A stretch of 41,210 bases of DNA from NCBI RefSeq assembly GCF_029215955.1, contig NZ_JAEMVA010000013.1, positions 1 through 41,210 of the forward strand. The letters are read 5' to 3'. Below the pieces are notes generated by a model. The model saw only the letters and a list, made by a program, of their open reading frames with translations, was not told where the DNA came from and made no database searches. This document shows, one piece after another, positions 18,306-27,315 of this stretch. Each line of letters opens with the position of its first letter. Positions within the stretch are counted from its first letter, which is position 1. Source of the DNA: Sulfurimonas sp. SAG-AH-194-I05. Lineage in GTDB: Bacteria > Campylobacterota > Campylobacteria > Campylobacterales > Sulfurimonadaceae. A program made the position numbers and the translations under genes.

Positions 18306-19052
18306 ATGTCAAAACTATTGATTGTAGAAGAGAGTACAATATTATGTGGTATATTTAAAAGACTGCTTGAACAAGATGGCGGTTTTAAATTTGACGTAGT
18401 ACAAACTTATAAAGAAGCTAAAGATTACCTGAGTAAGTATCGGTATGAGTTTTCTGTAGTGAGTCGAACTCTCAGTGATGCAAGTAATGGTGAAGTTATA
18501 TCTCTTTTAAATAAGCATAATGTTGCCCCTATTGTTTATACCACTACAATAGACGAAGATTTTATGGAAAGTTTTGAAAGTGCACATATTGTTGAGTACA
18601 TTTTAAGACATCGATACGATAATGTTAAATATGTTGTCTCTAGGTTAAATCAGTTACGAGAAAATAAGAAAACGACAATTCTCATCGCACACAAATCAGA
18701 AATTTATAGACGCTATATAAAGCAAAACTTAACACTGCATAACTTTAAGGTTATTACAGTTGAGAGTGCGTATGAAGCAGTTCAAAAATTAGAGGTTCAT
18801 CCTGAAATTAGACTTCTTATATTAAATCCTGAACTTGGTCAAGTAAATGGATTAGAGGAAGTAAATGGACTAGAACTTACTCGAAGAGTAAGAAAAATGA
18901 AACTTGATACGCTAAAAATAATCACCTTAGCAGAAGAATCAAACTCGTATGAAACAAGCTACTTTCTTAATGAAGGTGCAGACGATTATTTAATTAATCA
19001 ATACTCAAGAGATGAATTTTATATTAGAATTTATCAAAATTTAAAAGACTAG
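18306..19052 (+). CDS. Tandem pseudo-receiver protein
   Basis: The 248 residues form two receiver-like domains (about 1-118 and 122-248), both without a phosphorylation site. In the first, the acceptor position is S53 (FSVVSRTLSD); in the second it is N174 (LLILNPEL). The second also lacks the acidic pair (LIAHKSE) and the conserved Lys (LINQYS). There is no output domain, although I recall similar double receivers in this phylum carrying a GGDEF domain. It should work by binding a partner rather than by phosphorylation. The gene sits 14 bases before an OmpR-type regulator and its kinase, which are likely partners. AAGGTGA supports the start. Confidence 0.75.
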   Translation: MSKLLIVEESTILCGIFKRLLEQDGGFKFDVVQTYKEAKDYLSKYRYEFSVVSRTLSDASNGEVISLLNKHNVAPIVYTTTIDEDFMESFESAHIVEYILRHRYDNVKYVVSRLNQLRENKKTTILIAHKSEIYRRYIKQNLTLHNFKVITVESAYEAVQKLEVHPEIRLLILNPELGQVNGLEEVNGLELTRRVRKMKLDTLKIITLAEESNSYETSYFLNEGADDYLINQYSRDEFYIRIYQNLKD

Positions 19053-19066
19053 GTATAAAGTAAAGA

Positions 19067-19729
19067 ATGCAAAAAATATTAATGATAGAAGACGACTTAG
19101 AATTAGCGGAGATACTTACAGAGTATTTAGAACAGTATGACTTTAAAGTTGTAACCGAAGATGATCCTTTTAAAGCTGTAAGTATATTAAAACTTGAATC
19201 ATTTGACTTAGTGATTTTAGATTTAACTTTACCGGGAATGGATGGACTAGAAGTTTGTGAAGCAATTCGTGAGCGTCAAGATATTCCTATAATTATATCT
19301 TCAGCAAGAAGTGACTTGTCTGACAAGGTAAAAGCATTAGAACTTGGTGCTGATGATTATATGCCAAAGCCGTACGATCCTAGAGAACTCGAAGCGAGAA
19401 TTCATTCTGTTTTGAGAAGATACGAAGCAAGAACAGAAGCAAAAGAAGAATCAAAAAGTGATTTTAAATGTGACAATGAAACTATGTTAATTTCATACAA
19501 AAGTAGAAATATCGATTTAACAAATGCAGAGTTTGGAATACTTTCGTATATGATAGCAAAACAAGGTCTTGTTGTCTCACGTGAAGATTTAATTCATAAT
19601 GTAAATGCTATTAATGAAGATTCTTCAAATAAAAGTATTGATGTAATGGTTGGTCGTATTCGAAATAAGCTGGGTGACAAAACACTTATAGAATCAGTTC
19701 GTGGTGTAGGGTACAAACTTCTTAAATAA
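19067..19729 (+). CDS. OmpR-type response regulator (ArsR-like)
   Basis: A 220-residue DNA-binding regulator with an intact receiver (D9, D10, phospho-acceptor D52 in LVILDLTLPGMDG, K101 in MPKPYDP) and a C-terminal winged helix (about 125-220, ending SVRGVGYKL). It overlaps the kinase gene by one base (TAATG). In Helicobacter and Campylobacter the closest-looking pair, ArsRS, responds to acid or other signals; the signal here is unknown. The OprD-like porin downstream is a candidate target by position only. Confidence 0.9.
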   Translation: MQKILMIEDDLELAEILTEYLEQYDFKVVTEDDPFKAVSILKLESFDLVILDLTLPGMDGLEVCEAIRERQDIPIIISSARSDLSDKVKALELGADDYMPKPYDPRELEARIHSVLRRYEARTEAKEESKSDFKCDNETMLISYKSRNIDLTNAEFGILSYMIAKQGLVVSREDLIHNVNAINEDSSNKSIDVMVGRIRNKLGDKTLIESVRGVGYKLLK

Positions 19730-20997
19730 TGCGTAAAAATGCAGTCCTCTTTACAGTTCTTTTTGCTCTTGTAGTTACACTTTTAAGTGTAAGTGCAGTC
19801 TTTTGGGAATTTAATAAACTCAATAAAAAACAACATATTGATAGTATTTTTACAAAAGATGCTGTGCTTATTCAAATATATGGGGAACATACACAAAAAG
19901 AAAGTTCAGACATTATGCTTGAAGCAAACCTTGCTGTGTATAAATTTCGTTTAGAAAAAGATGAAGATGAGCGAAAAATTATTTTAGAAAAAGGTACTGT
20001 TCTCAAGCAAAAGGCTTATAAAAAAGAAGCACTTCTTGTAAAACGCCAAGACCTTCTTTCTTTAGAAAAAGTAAAAAGTTTACGCATAAGCATGTTGGAA
20101 TATCAGCATACGATATTTTTTTATATCCAGTCACCTCAGGGAAATAGCCTTATTCATGATGAAGAGTTACGTCCTTATAAACCTTGGAATATTTTGTATT
20201 CGTATATGATAATTATCGTAATCTTATCGATTGCTTTTATGCTTATTTTACAAAAGTTAAAGCCTTTAACAAGACTACGAAGAGATATTGCAAAATATGG
20301 TGATGGCGATATGAATATTTCATTTCAAACAGATGCTAAAGATGAAATAGGGCTTATTGTGAATGAGTTAGAAAATACACGTTTAAAAATTAATTCTCTT
20401 TTAGAATCAAGAACACTTTTTTTACGTAATGTTATGCATGAGTTAAAAACTCCTATTGCTAAAGGAACTATTGCAACACAGATGCTCGATTCTCAAAAGC
20501 AAATTGATAGGTTTACATCTATTTTTGGAAGACTAGAATCCCTTGTTGGAGAGTTTGCTCTTATAGAAGAGGTTACGAGTTTAAGTGATAAAAAAGATTT
20601 TAAAGAATACAGACTCGTAGATATTATCGATGGTGCTATTGATATGGCAATGATTGATAATGAACAAATCAGTGTTGGTATTGTTTATTCGACAAAAATA
20701 TTTGTTAATTATAGACTCTATACCACTGCTGTTAAAAATATGATTGATAATGGTATTAAATATTCTACAGATAAGCATATAACCATAGTCTTTAAGAATG
20801 ATGAACTTTGTTTTGAGAGTAGGGGAGAGTGCTTAAAGCATCCTCTTACGTATTATATTGAACCATTTACAAAGGATAATCCTTCAAAAAATAGTTTTGG
20901 TTTAGGTCTTTATCTTGTCGATTCTATTTTAAAGTCACATGATAAAGTCTTAGCACACGAATACGAAGATGGTGTGAATCGTTTTATATTTGTGTAG
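19729..20997 (+). CDS. Sensor histidine kinase (ArsS-like)
   Basis: A 422-residue membrane kinase. It has a first helix at 5-27, a periplasmic sensor region of about 130 residues, and a second helix at about 160-181. A HAMP-like linker and the H box FLRNVMHELKTPIAKG (His near residue 237) follow. An N box (MIDNGIKYS) and a G box (FGLGLYLVDSIL) complete an ATPase domain that is shorter than usual. MHELKTPI is typical of epsilonproteobacterial ArsS kinases. It should phosphorylate the regulator encoded immediately upstream. Confidence 0.9.
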   Translation: MRKNAVLFTVLFALVVTLLSVSAVFWEFNKLNKKQHIDSIFTKDAVLIQIYGEHTQKESSDIMLEANLAVYKFRLEKDEDERKIILEKGTVLKQKAYKKEALLVKRQDLLSLEKVKSLRISMLEYQHTIFFYIQSPQGNSLIHDEELRPYKPWNILYSYMIIIVILSIAFMLILQKLKPLTRLRRDIAKYGDGDMNISFQTDAKDEIGLIVNELENTRLKINSLLESRTLFLRNVMHELKTPIAKGTIATQMLDSQKQIDRFTSIFGRLESLVGEFALIEEVTSLSDKKDFKEYRLVDIIDGAIDMAMIDNEQISVGIVYSTKIFVNYRLYTTAVKNMIDNGIKYSTDKHITIVFKNDELCFESRGECLKHPLTYYIEPFTKDNPSKNSFGLGLYLVDSILKSHDKVLAHEYEDGVNRFIFV

Positions 20998-21010
20998 TAT
21001 ATATGTGTAA

Positions 21011-21085
21011 ACGTATCTTCATGACGTATCAAATAAAACTCTTTTGGAAAATACTTTAGAAGCGATTCCTGCAAACAAAGATTAA
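21011..21085 (+). pseudogene. Possible C-terminal remnant of a lost gene
   Basis: Between the kinase and the porin a frame without a start codon runs 24 codons to a TAA and reads like a natural protein end (YLHDVSNKTLLENTLEAI). It is too short to identify and may be chance. If real, it marks a deletion between the two-component genes and the porin. Confidence 0.2.
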
Positions 21086-21125
21086 GTAATATATGGATAT
21101 TATTTTATTATTATAAAGGAATATT

Positions 21126-22577
21126 ATGAAAATTATAAGTATTAACCTCTTTCTTGTATTTTTATCTCTCAATATTTTTGCTAATGATGCAATAAAAGCG
21201 ACTATAAAATCCAATGGTACATTACTGTACTTTCAAGAACAAGCCATTGTTGATGCTTTTTCTAGTATGTTTAGTGAGGGTACTCTCTACGGTCGCTTAC
21301 GAAGTAATAATTTTTATTTTCGCTACAACGAAGATTCAGATTTAAAACAAACCCACATGCTCAATGGTATTGGGGCATCTTTAGTGTACAACAGTGCGAG
21401 ATATAAAAAGTTTGATATTTTACTTGGCGCATATCTCTCTCAAGCAGTTTTTACAAGAAGTAGAGATGCGATAGGCCAAGCAAAATCAGGAAAAGATCTT
21501 CTTAGTCGGTACAACTATGCTAACAATGGTGCTACACATATGGCAGTTCTTGGTCAAGCGAATATCAGATACCAAGGCATCGATAAAACTGAAATAATTA
21601 TTGGTCGCCAGTTACTTGAGAGTTTTTATGCCAAAAGTAATGATACTAAAATGGCACCAAATACTTTTGACGGAATTGTTTTTAACACAGAGCTTATTGC
21701 AAACACAACACTTAGTTTAGCGTACTTGTATCAACAAAAATTACGTGACCATACAAGTGCGCATTCTGTACTTATGTATGGAGATTCAAAGAGTGACAGC
21801 GGTACGAATCCGGAGTGGAGTGCAAATGACGATTCTGCAATGCATAAAGGACTCACATACACGGCTTTAAAAGCAGCAGGAAAACCAACAGACTCTCCCT
21901 TGCTTCTCCTTGACTATGAAAATATATCTATAGAAAATTTGGAAATTGATACTGCCTTTTATAATGTACCTCAATTACTTTCTCAGGCAATGATTGAGTT
22001 CAAGTATACTTTTAATCTTAGTGGATTAACACTAAGTCCAGGTCTCCGTTATATTAACCAGTTTGATTTGGGAGCTGGTGAAGTCGGTGGTGCTTCGTAT
22101 ACTGGGGATACAGTAGGGTATAAAAATCCAAGATCATTAGATGCGCAGATGCTAGGAGCAAGATTAGTAGCGCAAATAGATGCGTATAAAATAAATCTTG
22201 GATACACAAATATTTTAGACAATGCAGACTTAATAACTCCATGGAGAGGTTTTCCAACGTCAGGCTATACGCGTTCTATGGGTATTTATAACTGGCGTGC
22301 AAATACAAAAAGTTACCGCCTAGAGCTTGTTCGTGACATGAGTGACGATACTGCTTATAAAGATATTTTTGTACAAACTTCTGTTCTTTATGTTGATGAA
22401 GATGAAAGTAAAAATGGGAAAGATAAAATGTTTTATTATCTAGGACTTATTCAAAATATACCGTCATTTGAGTCGCTTCAATGGAAACTTCGTTTAGGGT
22501 ATGGTCAGTATTTAAATTCTATTGATAATAAGTTGAGTTATTTGGATGCAAGAGCTGAATTAAATTATTTATTTTAA
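21126..22577 (+). CDS. OprD-like outer membrane porin
   Basis: The 483-residue protein has a signal peptide (MKIISINLFLVFLSLNIFA), repeated amphipathic beta strands, and a terminal Phe (AELNYLF), all typical of a beta-barrel. The N-terminal part (GTLYGRLRSNNFYFRY) and the conserved R...R..G.....L..RYNY-like loop region resemble the OprD family of Campylobacterota, which passes small solutes. AAAGGA stands 6 bases before the ATG. The substrate is not evident. The two-component system upstream may regulate it. Confidence 0.82.
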   Translation: MKIISINLFLVFLSLNIFANDAIKATIKSNGTLLYFQEQAIVDAFSSMFSEGTLYGRLRSNNFYFRYNEDSDLKQTHMLNGIGASLVYNSARYKKFDILLGAYLSQAVFTRSRDAIGQAKSGKDLLSRYNYANNGATHMAVLGQANIRYQGIDKTEIIIGRQLLESFYAKSNDTKMAPNTFDGIVFNTELIANTTLSLAYLYQQKLRDHTSAHSVLMYGDSKSDSGTNPEWSANDDSAMHKGLTYTALKAAGKPTDSPLLLLDYENISIENLEIDTAFYNVPQLLSQAMIEFKYTFNLSGLTLSPGLRYINQFDLGAGEVGGASYTGDTVGYKNPRSLDAQMLGARLVAQIDAYKINLGYTNILDNADLITPWRGFPTSGYTRSMGIYNWRANTKSYRLELVRDMSDDTAYKDIFVQTSVLYVDEDESKNGKDKMFYYLGLIQNIPSFESLQWKLRLGYGQYLNSIDNKLSYLDARAELNYLF

Positions 22578-22602
22578 AAAAGAGTGAGACTTATAAAGTC
22601 TC
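22576..22602 (-). terminator. Terminator of the nadD-rsfS operon
   Basis: A 7-bp stem (GAGACTT at 22586-22592, AAGTCTC at 22596-22602) with a 3-base loop is followed on the minus strand by a T-rich tract. The rsfS stop codon lies inside the hairpin. The hairpin sits between convergent genes and may also stop the porin transcript. Confidence 0.6.
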
Positions 22603-22941
22603 TTCCTCATCTATTTGACCCTCTTTACCTTCGGCTAATTCGCCTAGAAATTTTTCCATATCGTACTTCGTTCTATATTCTGGAGTCATGATATGAATTA
22701 AAATGTCCCCTAAGTCTATAACTACCCAGTCTCCACTTTCATCAACATTGTTGAAGTTTTCTTCTGGTTTTAAAGCATTTTTTAAGTGATCAAGTAATGC
22801 TACTGTATGACGAGAACCAAGTGAAGATGCAATAATTGCATAATCAACAAAGTAGTTTTTTTGGCTTAAATCAAAAACTTCGATAGCTTCTGCTTTATTT
22901 GTATCGAGGACTGATGTGATTTTATCTATTCTATTTTTCAT
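22591..22941 (-). CDS. rsfS: Ribosomal silencing factor
   Basis: RsfS (YbeB) binds ribosomal protein uL14 and keeps the subunits apart when nutrients are scarce. The 116 residues carry the family core: YAIIASSLGSRHTVALLDHL, then WVVIDLGDILIHIM and the Y..R..Y.MEKF helix. A short acidic tail follows. It lies 9 bases behind nadD, the classical nadD-rsfS pair found across bacteria. Confidence 0.95.
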   Translation of the reverse strand: MKNRIDKITSVLDTNKAEAIEVFDLSQKNYFVDYAIIASSLGSRHTVALLDHLKNALKPEENFNNVDESGDWVVIDLGDILIHIMTPEYRTKYDMEKFLGELAEGKEGQIDEEETL

Positions 22942-22950
22942 TGTTTACTT

Positions 22951-23481
22951 CTATTCCTTGTAAAATTCGATTATTTCTTTTGAACATACATGTGAGAGTT
23001 TATCCTCATTCATATTTGCTCGTAACTCAGTTGAAGATATATTTTCTTTTATATGTAATTTCATATAGTTTGGGGGAATCTTTATACCATCCCTTGTAGC
23101 TATTATAAAGGTTACTAAAGTTTTTAACTCTTCATAATTATCCCATTTTTTTAAAGATGCAACATTATCCGCACCGATAATAAGATAAACTTTTTTGTAT
23201 GTTTGTAGCAAATATTTCACACTACTAATAGTGGATACTTTTTTTGCTAATGTAACTTCATAATTACAGATTTCAACATCTTTGTGTAAATGAAAAATCT
23301 TTTCTAGCCATTGCAGTCTACGTTTCGAAGGAGCAAAAGAATGGGACTTAAAAGGATTTAAAAAAGTTGGCATAAGTACCACTTTGTCTATATCATTTAT
23401 TTTGAGTACTTCTTTAACAATTTCTTCGTGGGCTATATGTGGTGGGTCGAAAGAACCACCAAAAAGTGCAATAGTTTTCAT
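22951..23481 (-). CDS. nadD: Nicotinate-nucleotide adenylyltransferase
   Basis: NadD makes deamido-NAD from nicotinate mononucleotide and ATP. The 176-residue enzyme has the nucleotidyltransferase motifs GGSFDPPHIAH (about 8-18) and SSTELR near the C-terminus, and LIIGADN in between. It is somewhat shorter than many NadD proteins but complete. It is divergent from gap. Its -10 box (23494-23499) leaves almost no 5' leader and there is no Shine-Dalgarno site. Confidence 0.94.
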   Translation of the reverse strand: MKTIALFGGSFDPPHIAHEEIVKEVLKINDIDKVVLMPTFLNPFKSHSFAPSKRRLQWLEKIFHLHKDVEICNYEVTLAKKVSTISSVKYLLQTYKKVYLIIGADNVASLKKWDNYEELKTLVTFIIATRDGIKIPPNYMKLHIKENISSTELRANMNEDKLSHVCSKEIIEFYKE

Positions 23482-23493
23482 AATCTAAAGCGA

Positions 23494-23499
23494 ATTATA
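23494..23499 (-). promoter_or_regulatory. -10 box of nadD
   Basis: TATAAT on the minus strand ends 12 bases before the nadD ATG (23481), giving a predicted leader of about 5-6 bases without a ribosome-binding site. The gap-pgk-tpiA promoter (TAAAAT near 23512-23517) faces the other way within the same 65 bases. Confidence 0.45.
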
Positions 23500-23546
23500 A
23501 CCAAACTTTAGATAAAATCTTCCAATTAAAAATTATAGGGAAGAGA

Positions 23547-24548
23547 ATGGCACTTAAAATAGCAATTAATGGATTTGGTAGAATTGGTCGCTGTGTTGCT
23601 CGAATAGCAGCTACGAGAGATGATGTTGCGATTGTAGCGATAAACGATATGGCTAGTATGGATATGATGCTTTACCTACTAAAAAATGATTCTGTTCATG
23701 GTACATTTAAAAGTGAAGTGGAACAAATAGATGAAACTACCATAAAAATTGATGGTCATAGTATCCGTGTATTTTCAGATCGTGATCCTAAAAATTTAAA
23801 ATTTGCTGATTGTGGTGCAGATATGGTTCTTGAGTGCACCGGTGTATTCTTAACACAAGAGTCTGCACAGGTTCATATTGACAATGGAGTAGAAAAAGTT
23901 TTATTTTCAGCTCCATCAAAAGATACGCAGACAGATACTTTTGTAATGGGCGTAAATCACGAACTATATAATGGCCAAAAAATTGTTTCAAATGCTTCGT
24001 GTACTACTAACTGTTTAGGTCCTGTAGCGAAAGTTCTTGATGATGCTTTTGGAATAGAAAAAGGTCTTATGACAACGATTCATTCGTATACAAATGACCA
24101 AAATATTTTAGATGTTAAGCATTCAAAAGATAAACGTCGTGCACGTGCTGGTGCGATTAATATGATTCCTACAACAACAGGTGCTGCAAAAGCTATTTCT
24201 TTAGTAATGCCTCAACTCAAAGGTCGCTTACATGGACAGTCTGTTCGGGTACCAACTCCTGATGTTTCTATGGTTGATTTAAATGTGGTTGTAAAGCGTG
24301 ACACTACAAGAGAAGAAGTAACGGCTGTGTTTAACAAAGCAGCAGAGACAAACTTAAAAGGTCTTCTTTTAATGGACAAAGAGATGCGTGTATCACAAGA
24401 TTTTGTTGGTTGCGAGTATAGTTCAATAGTTGCAGAAGACTTAACACAGGTTATTGGTGGCGATATGGTAAAAATCATGGCTTGGTATGACAACGAGTGG
24501 GGTTATTCGATGCGTTTAATTGACATGGCGCTTCATATTTCAAAATAG
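23547..24548 (+). CDS. gap: Glyceraldehyde-3-phosphate dehydrogenase, type I
   Basis: The 333-residue enzyme interconverts glyceraldehyde 3-phosphate and 1,3-bisphosphoglycerate. It has the NAD-binding start INGFGRIGR (7-15), an Asp (AINDM) at the position that favours NAD, and the catalytic [12 protein letters not shown]. The C-terminal [11 protein letters not shown] is also present. AGGGAAGAG precedes the ATG. It begins a three-gene operon with pgk and tpiA. In an autotroph-related Campylobacterota these enzymes would run mainly toward sugar synthesis, which is an inference. Confidence 0.97.
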   Translation: MALKIAINGFGRIGRCVARIAATRDDVAIVAINDMASMDMMLYLLKNDSVHGTFKSEVEQIDETTIKIDGHSIRVFSDRDPKNLKFADCGADMVLECTGVFLTQESAQVHIDNGVEKVLFSAPSKDTQTDTFVMGVNHELYNGQKIVSNASCTTNCLGPVAKVLDDAFGIEKGLMTTIHSYTNDQNILDVKHSKDKRRARAGAINMIPTTTGAAKAISLVMPQLKGRLHGQSVRVPTPDVSMVDLNVVVKRDTTREEVTAVFNKAAETNLKGLLLMDKEMRVSQDFVGCEYSSIVAEDLTQVIGGDMVKIMAWYDNEWGYSMRLIDMALHISK

Positions 24549-24556
24549 GCTGGCAT

Positions 24557-25753
24557 GTGGAATTATTAAGCATAAAAAAATTAGACTTAGAAAATAAAAA
24601 AGTATTTATCCGTTGTGACTTTAATGTTCCTATGGATGAGTTTGGAAATATCTCTGATGATAGAAGAATTCGTTCCGCACTTGCTACAATCAACTACTGC
24701 TTAGACCAAGATTGCGCGGTTATTTTAGCTTCACATTTGGGTCGTCCCAAGGGTGAGATAGTCGCAAAATACTCTCTTGCCCCAATTGCACGTCGTTTAC
24801 AACAACATTTAAAACGTCATGTCGCATTGGCAACGGATGTTGTAGGTGAAGATGCTTTGAAAAAAGCTAAAGAATTACCACGTCATGAAGTACTTTTAAT
24901 AGAAAACTTACGCTATGAATCTGGCGAGACTAAAAATGATGAAGAACTTTCAAAAAAACTAGCTTCAATGGCAGACTTTTTTATTAATGATGCTTTTGGC
25001 GTGTCGCATCGTGCACATGCTTCTGTTGAAGGAATAGCAAAATTTTTTGATAACAACCATAAGGCTGCTGGATTTTTACTCCAACGTGAAATACAGTTCT
25101 TTGGTAAGCTTATGAATAATCCAACACGTCCTTTTGCGGCTATTGTTGGTGGTTCTAAGGTTTCTGGAAAACTTGAAGCACTTACAAATCTTTTACCACG
25201 AGTTGATAAGGTTTTTATTGGCGGGGGAATGGCTTTTACATTTTTAAAACAAATGGGTTATAACATTGGAAACTCTTTAGTTGAAGATGATTTACTCGAA
25301 GATGCGCAAAAAGTAATGGATAAGGCACGAGAACTTGGCGTAAAGTTTTACTTACCTGTTGATGTGATAGCAGCTGAAAAGTTTGCAGAAGATGCGGTAA
25401 GCAAGATTGTAACAGCACAAGAAATCCCTGATAATTGGATGGGTCTTGATATCGGTCCAGCAACTGTTCGTCTTTACAGAGAAGGACTCAATGATGTTCA
25501 AACTGTTCTTTGGAATGGTCCAATGGGCGTATATGAAATGGACAAATTTGCTCGTGGCTCTACAAAAATAGCACACTTCGTAGCTGATTCTTACGCAACA
25601 ACTGTTGTTGGTGGTGGTGATACGGCTGACCTTGTACAGCGTATAGGCCTCGATGAAGAGATGAGTTTTATATCAACTGGTGGTGGTGCGTCTTTAGAGT
25701 TACTTGAGGGTAAAATACTTCCAGGTGTTGCTCCATTAATAGTTCAAGACTAA
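24557..25753 (+). CDS. pgk: Phosphoglycerate kinase
   Basis: The enzyme moves phosphate between 1,3-bisphosphoglycerate and ADP. The 398 residues match the family in length and carry [13 protein letters not shown] (about 15-27), [19 protein letters not shown] and [13 protein letters not shown]. The nucleotide-site GGGDTADL and STGGGASLE...G are also present. The start is a GTG, eight bases after gap, chosen because it gives the normal N-terminus ([11 protein letters not shown]). The only upstream ribosome-binding signal is a weak AGG. Confidence 0.97.
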   Translation: MELLSIKKLDLENKKVFIRCDFNVPMDEFGNISDDRRIRSALATINYCLDQDCAVILASHLGRPKGEIVAKYSLAPIARRLQQHLKRHVALATDVVGEDALKKAKELPRHEVLLIENLRYESGETKNDEELSKKLASMADFFINDAFGVSHRAHASVEGIAKFFDNNHKAAGFLLQREIQFFGKLMNNPTRPFAAIVGGSKVSGKLEALTNLLPRVDKVFIGGGMAFTFLKQMGYNIGNSLVEDDLLEDAQKVMDKARELGVKFYLPVDVIAAEKFAEDAVSKIVTAQEIPDNWMGLDIGPATVRLYREGLNDVQTVLWNGPMGVYEMDKFARGSTKIAHFVADSYATTVVGGGDTADLVQRIGLDEEMSFISTGGGASLELLEGKILPGVAPLIVQD

Positions 25754-25768
25754 AGAAGAGGATTTAAA

Positions 25769-26473
25769 ATGATCATTGCAGCAAATTTAAAAACTAATTT
25801 AACACGTAAACAGACTGAAATATATGTAAACGAGCTTGAAGATTATGTAAGCAAACATACTATTTCTCAAGAAGTTTTAGTTTTTCCTGCAGCTTCAAGC
25901 TTAAATCCACATGCTGGTAAGGTTATTATTGGCGCGCAAAATGCTTATGCAACGCATAATGGAGCTTTTACAGGTGAAATAGGACTTGACCATTTAGAAG
26001 AGTTCTCTATTAAAACAATTCTTATAGGTCATAGTGAAAGACGACATGTTTTAGGTGAAACGCAAGAAGCATTAGTAAAAAAATTTAACTTTTATAAAGA
26101 CTTGGGTTTTAAAATTGTTTATTGTGTTGGTGAGCCCTTAGAGATGCGTGAAGCTGGTAAAGAGACTATGATGGAGTATATTTCTTCTCAATATGAAGGA
26201 ATTGATACGTCTTATGAAAATTTAATTATTGCCTATGAGCCTGTTTGGGCAATAGGAACGGGTCTTATTCCTACCCTTGAGAACATTGAAGAAATTCATA
26301 CAGACTTAAAAGAAAAATCAATTGCTCCTCTTTTATATGGGGGAAGTGTAAAAGTTACAAATGCAAAAGAAGTTTTAGCACTGCGTAATGTAGATGGTAT
26401 TTTAGTAGGAAGTGCTGCACTTTACTCAGAACACTTTTGTAGTATGATTCAGTATGCTGAAGATTTAAACTAA
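25769..26473 (+). CDS. tpiA: Triosephosphate isomerase
   Basis: The enzyme interconverts dihydroxyacetone phosphate and glyceraldehyde 3-phosphate. Catalytic residues are visible: Asn/Lys in AANLKTN (4-10), His in LIGHSERR and Glu in IAYEPVWAIGTG. The phosphate loop LLYGGSV and GILVGSAAL follow. At 234 residues it is shorter than the usual 250, as is typical of Campylobacterota TpiA proteins. It is the last gene of the operon and ends at a strong hairpin. Confidence 0.96.
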   Translation: MIIAANLKTNLTRKQTEIYVNELEDYVSKHTISQEVLVFPAASSLNPHAGKVIIGAQNAYATHNGAFTGEIGLDHLEEFSIKTILIGHSERRHVLGETQEALVKKFNFYKDLGFKIVYCVGEPLEMREAGKETMMEYISSQYEGIDTSYENLIIAYEPVWAIGTGLIPTLENIEEIHTDLKEKSIAPLLYGGSVKVTNAKEVLALRNVDGILVGSAALYSEHFCSMIQYAEDLN

Positions 26474-26474
26474 G

Positions 26475-26500
26475 AAAGTGATTAATTTTTAATCACTTTT
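26475..26500 (+). terminator. Terminator of gap-pgk-tpiA
   Basis: A perfect 11-bp inverted repeat (AAAGTGATTAA at 26475-26485, TTAATCACTTT at 26489-26499) with a 3-base loop starts two bases after the tpiA stop and ends in T residues. Confidence 0.8.
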
Positions 26501-26561
26501 ATGCCATCCTTTTCCTCTCAATCCGATATACTTCTTCCATAAAAAATCATTAAGGAAAAAT

Positions 26562-27224
26562 ATGAAATCAATTAAATTAAGTTTAGTAGCAGCTCTTTTA
26601 GCAACTACTGCAGTAGTATCAAATGTATCAGCAAGTGAAGTAGAAGTTTCTGCAAATATGGCATTAACAAGTAACTATGTATGGAGAGGTATGACTCAGT
26701 CAAGTAATAGCCCTGCTGTACAAGGTGGCGTTGATCTTGCTTACAATGGTTTTTATGCTGGTGTATGGGGTTCAAACGTAAACTTTTCATCTGATGTTTC
26801 AATGGAAGCAGATTTTTATGCTGGTTATGCTGGTGAAATTTCAGGTCTTAGCTATGACTTAGGTATGATTCAGTACGCTTACCCAACAGATACAACAGCT
26901 TCAAACTTTGCAGAAGCATATGTAAGTTTAGGGTATGACTTCAAAGTTGCATCTGTATCTGCAATGTATTATTCAGGTATAAAAACTGATACTATTAATC
27001 CAGAAAATGGGTATGAATTAGGCTTATCTATTCCATTACCATCTGACATTACTTTAGATGCTACATATGGTGACTATACTAATACTGGTAACTATTATTC
27101 AGCTGGTCTTACTAAAACATTTGGTAAATTTGACGTATCAATTGCATATGCTGCAATGGATTATGATACTGCTGGTACAAAAACTGAAGATAACATTATT
27201 GCTACAATCGGTACAAGTTTCTAG
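26562..27224 (+). CDS. TorF/Gcw_chp-family putative porin
   Basis: A 220-residue outer membrane protein with a signal peptide (MKSIKLSLVAALLATTAVVSNVSA) and the family opening ALTSNYVWRGMTQS..SPAVQGGVDLAY.GFYAGVWGSN. The repeated beta strands and terminal Phe fit a small barrel. The function of the family is not established; it is often called TorF-like porin. A strong AAGGAAAAA site precedes the ATG and a TATACT box lies at about 26530. It stands between two hairpins and is probably monocistronic and well expressed. Confidence 0.88.
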   Translation: MKSIKLSLVAALLATTAVVSNVSASEVEVSANMALTSNYVWRGMTQSSNSPAVQGGVDLAYNGFYAGVWGSNVNFSSDVSMEADFYAGYAGEISGLSYDLGMIQYAYPTDTTASNFAEAYVSLGYDFKVASVSAMYYSGIKTDTINPENGYELGLSIPLPSDITLDATYGDYTNTGNYYSAGLTKTFGKFDVSIAYAAMDYDTAGTKTEDNIIATIGTSF

Positions 27225-27242
27225 TAAAACTTTGATGCAAAC

Positions 27243-27285
27243 TTTTCAATTTCCCTTTTCCTGTTTTGTTACGGGAAATTGAAAA
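27243..27285 (+). terminator. Hairpin after the TorF-like gene
   Basis: A perfect 13-bp inverted repeat (TTTTCAATTTCCC at 27243-27255 and GGGAAATTGAAAA at 27273-27285) with a 17-base loop is followed by TTCTTCTCT. The imperfect U-tract makes it a probable rather than certain terminator. Confidence 0.6.
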
Positions 27286-27303
27286 TTCTTCTCTAAATTT
27301 CGT

Positions 27304-27309
27304 TATAAT
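27304..27309 (+). promoter_or_regulatory. -10 box directly upstream of the permease start
   Basis: TATAAT at 27304-27309 is followed by six bases and then the ATG at 27316. No Shine-Dalgarno site exists. Transcription should begin at the start codon itself, so the message would be leaderless. Confidence 0.55.
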
Positions 27310-27315
27310 CCTTTC

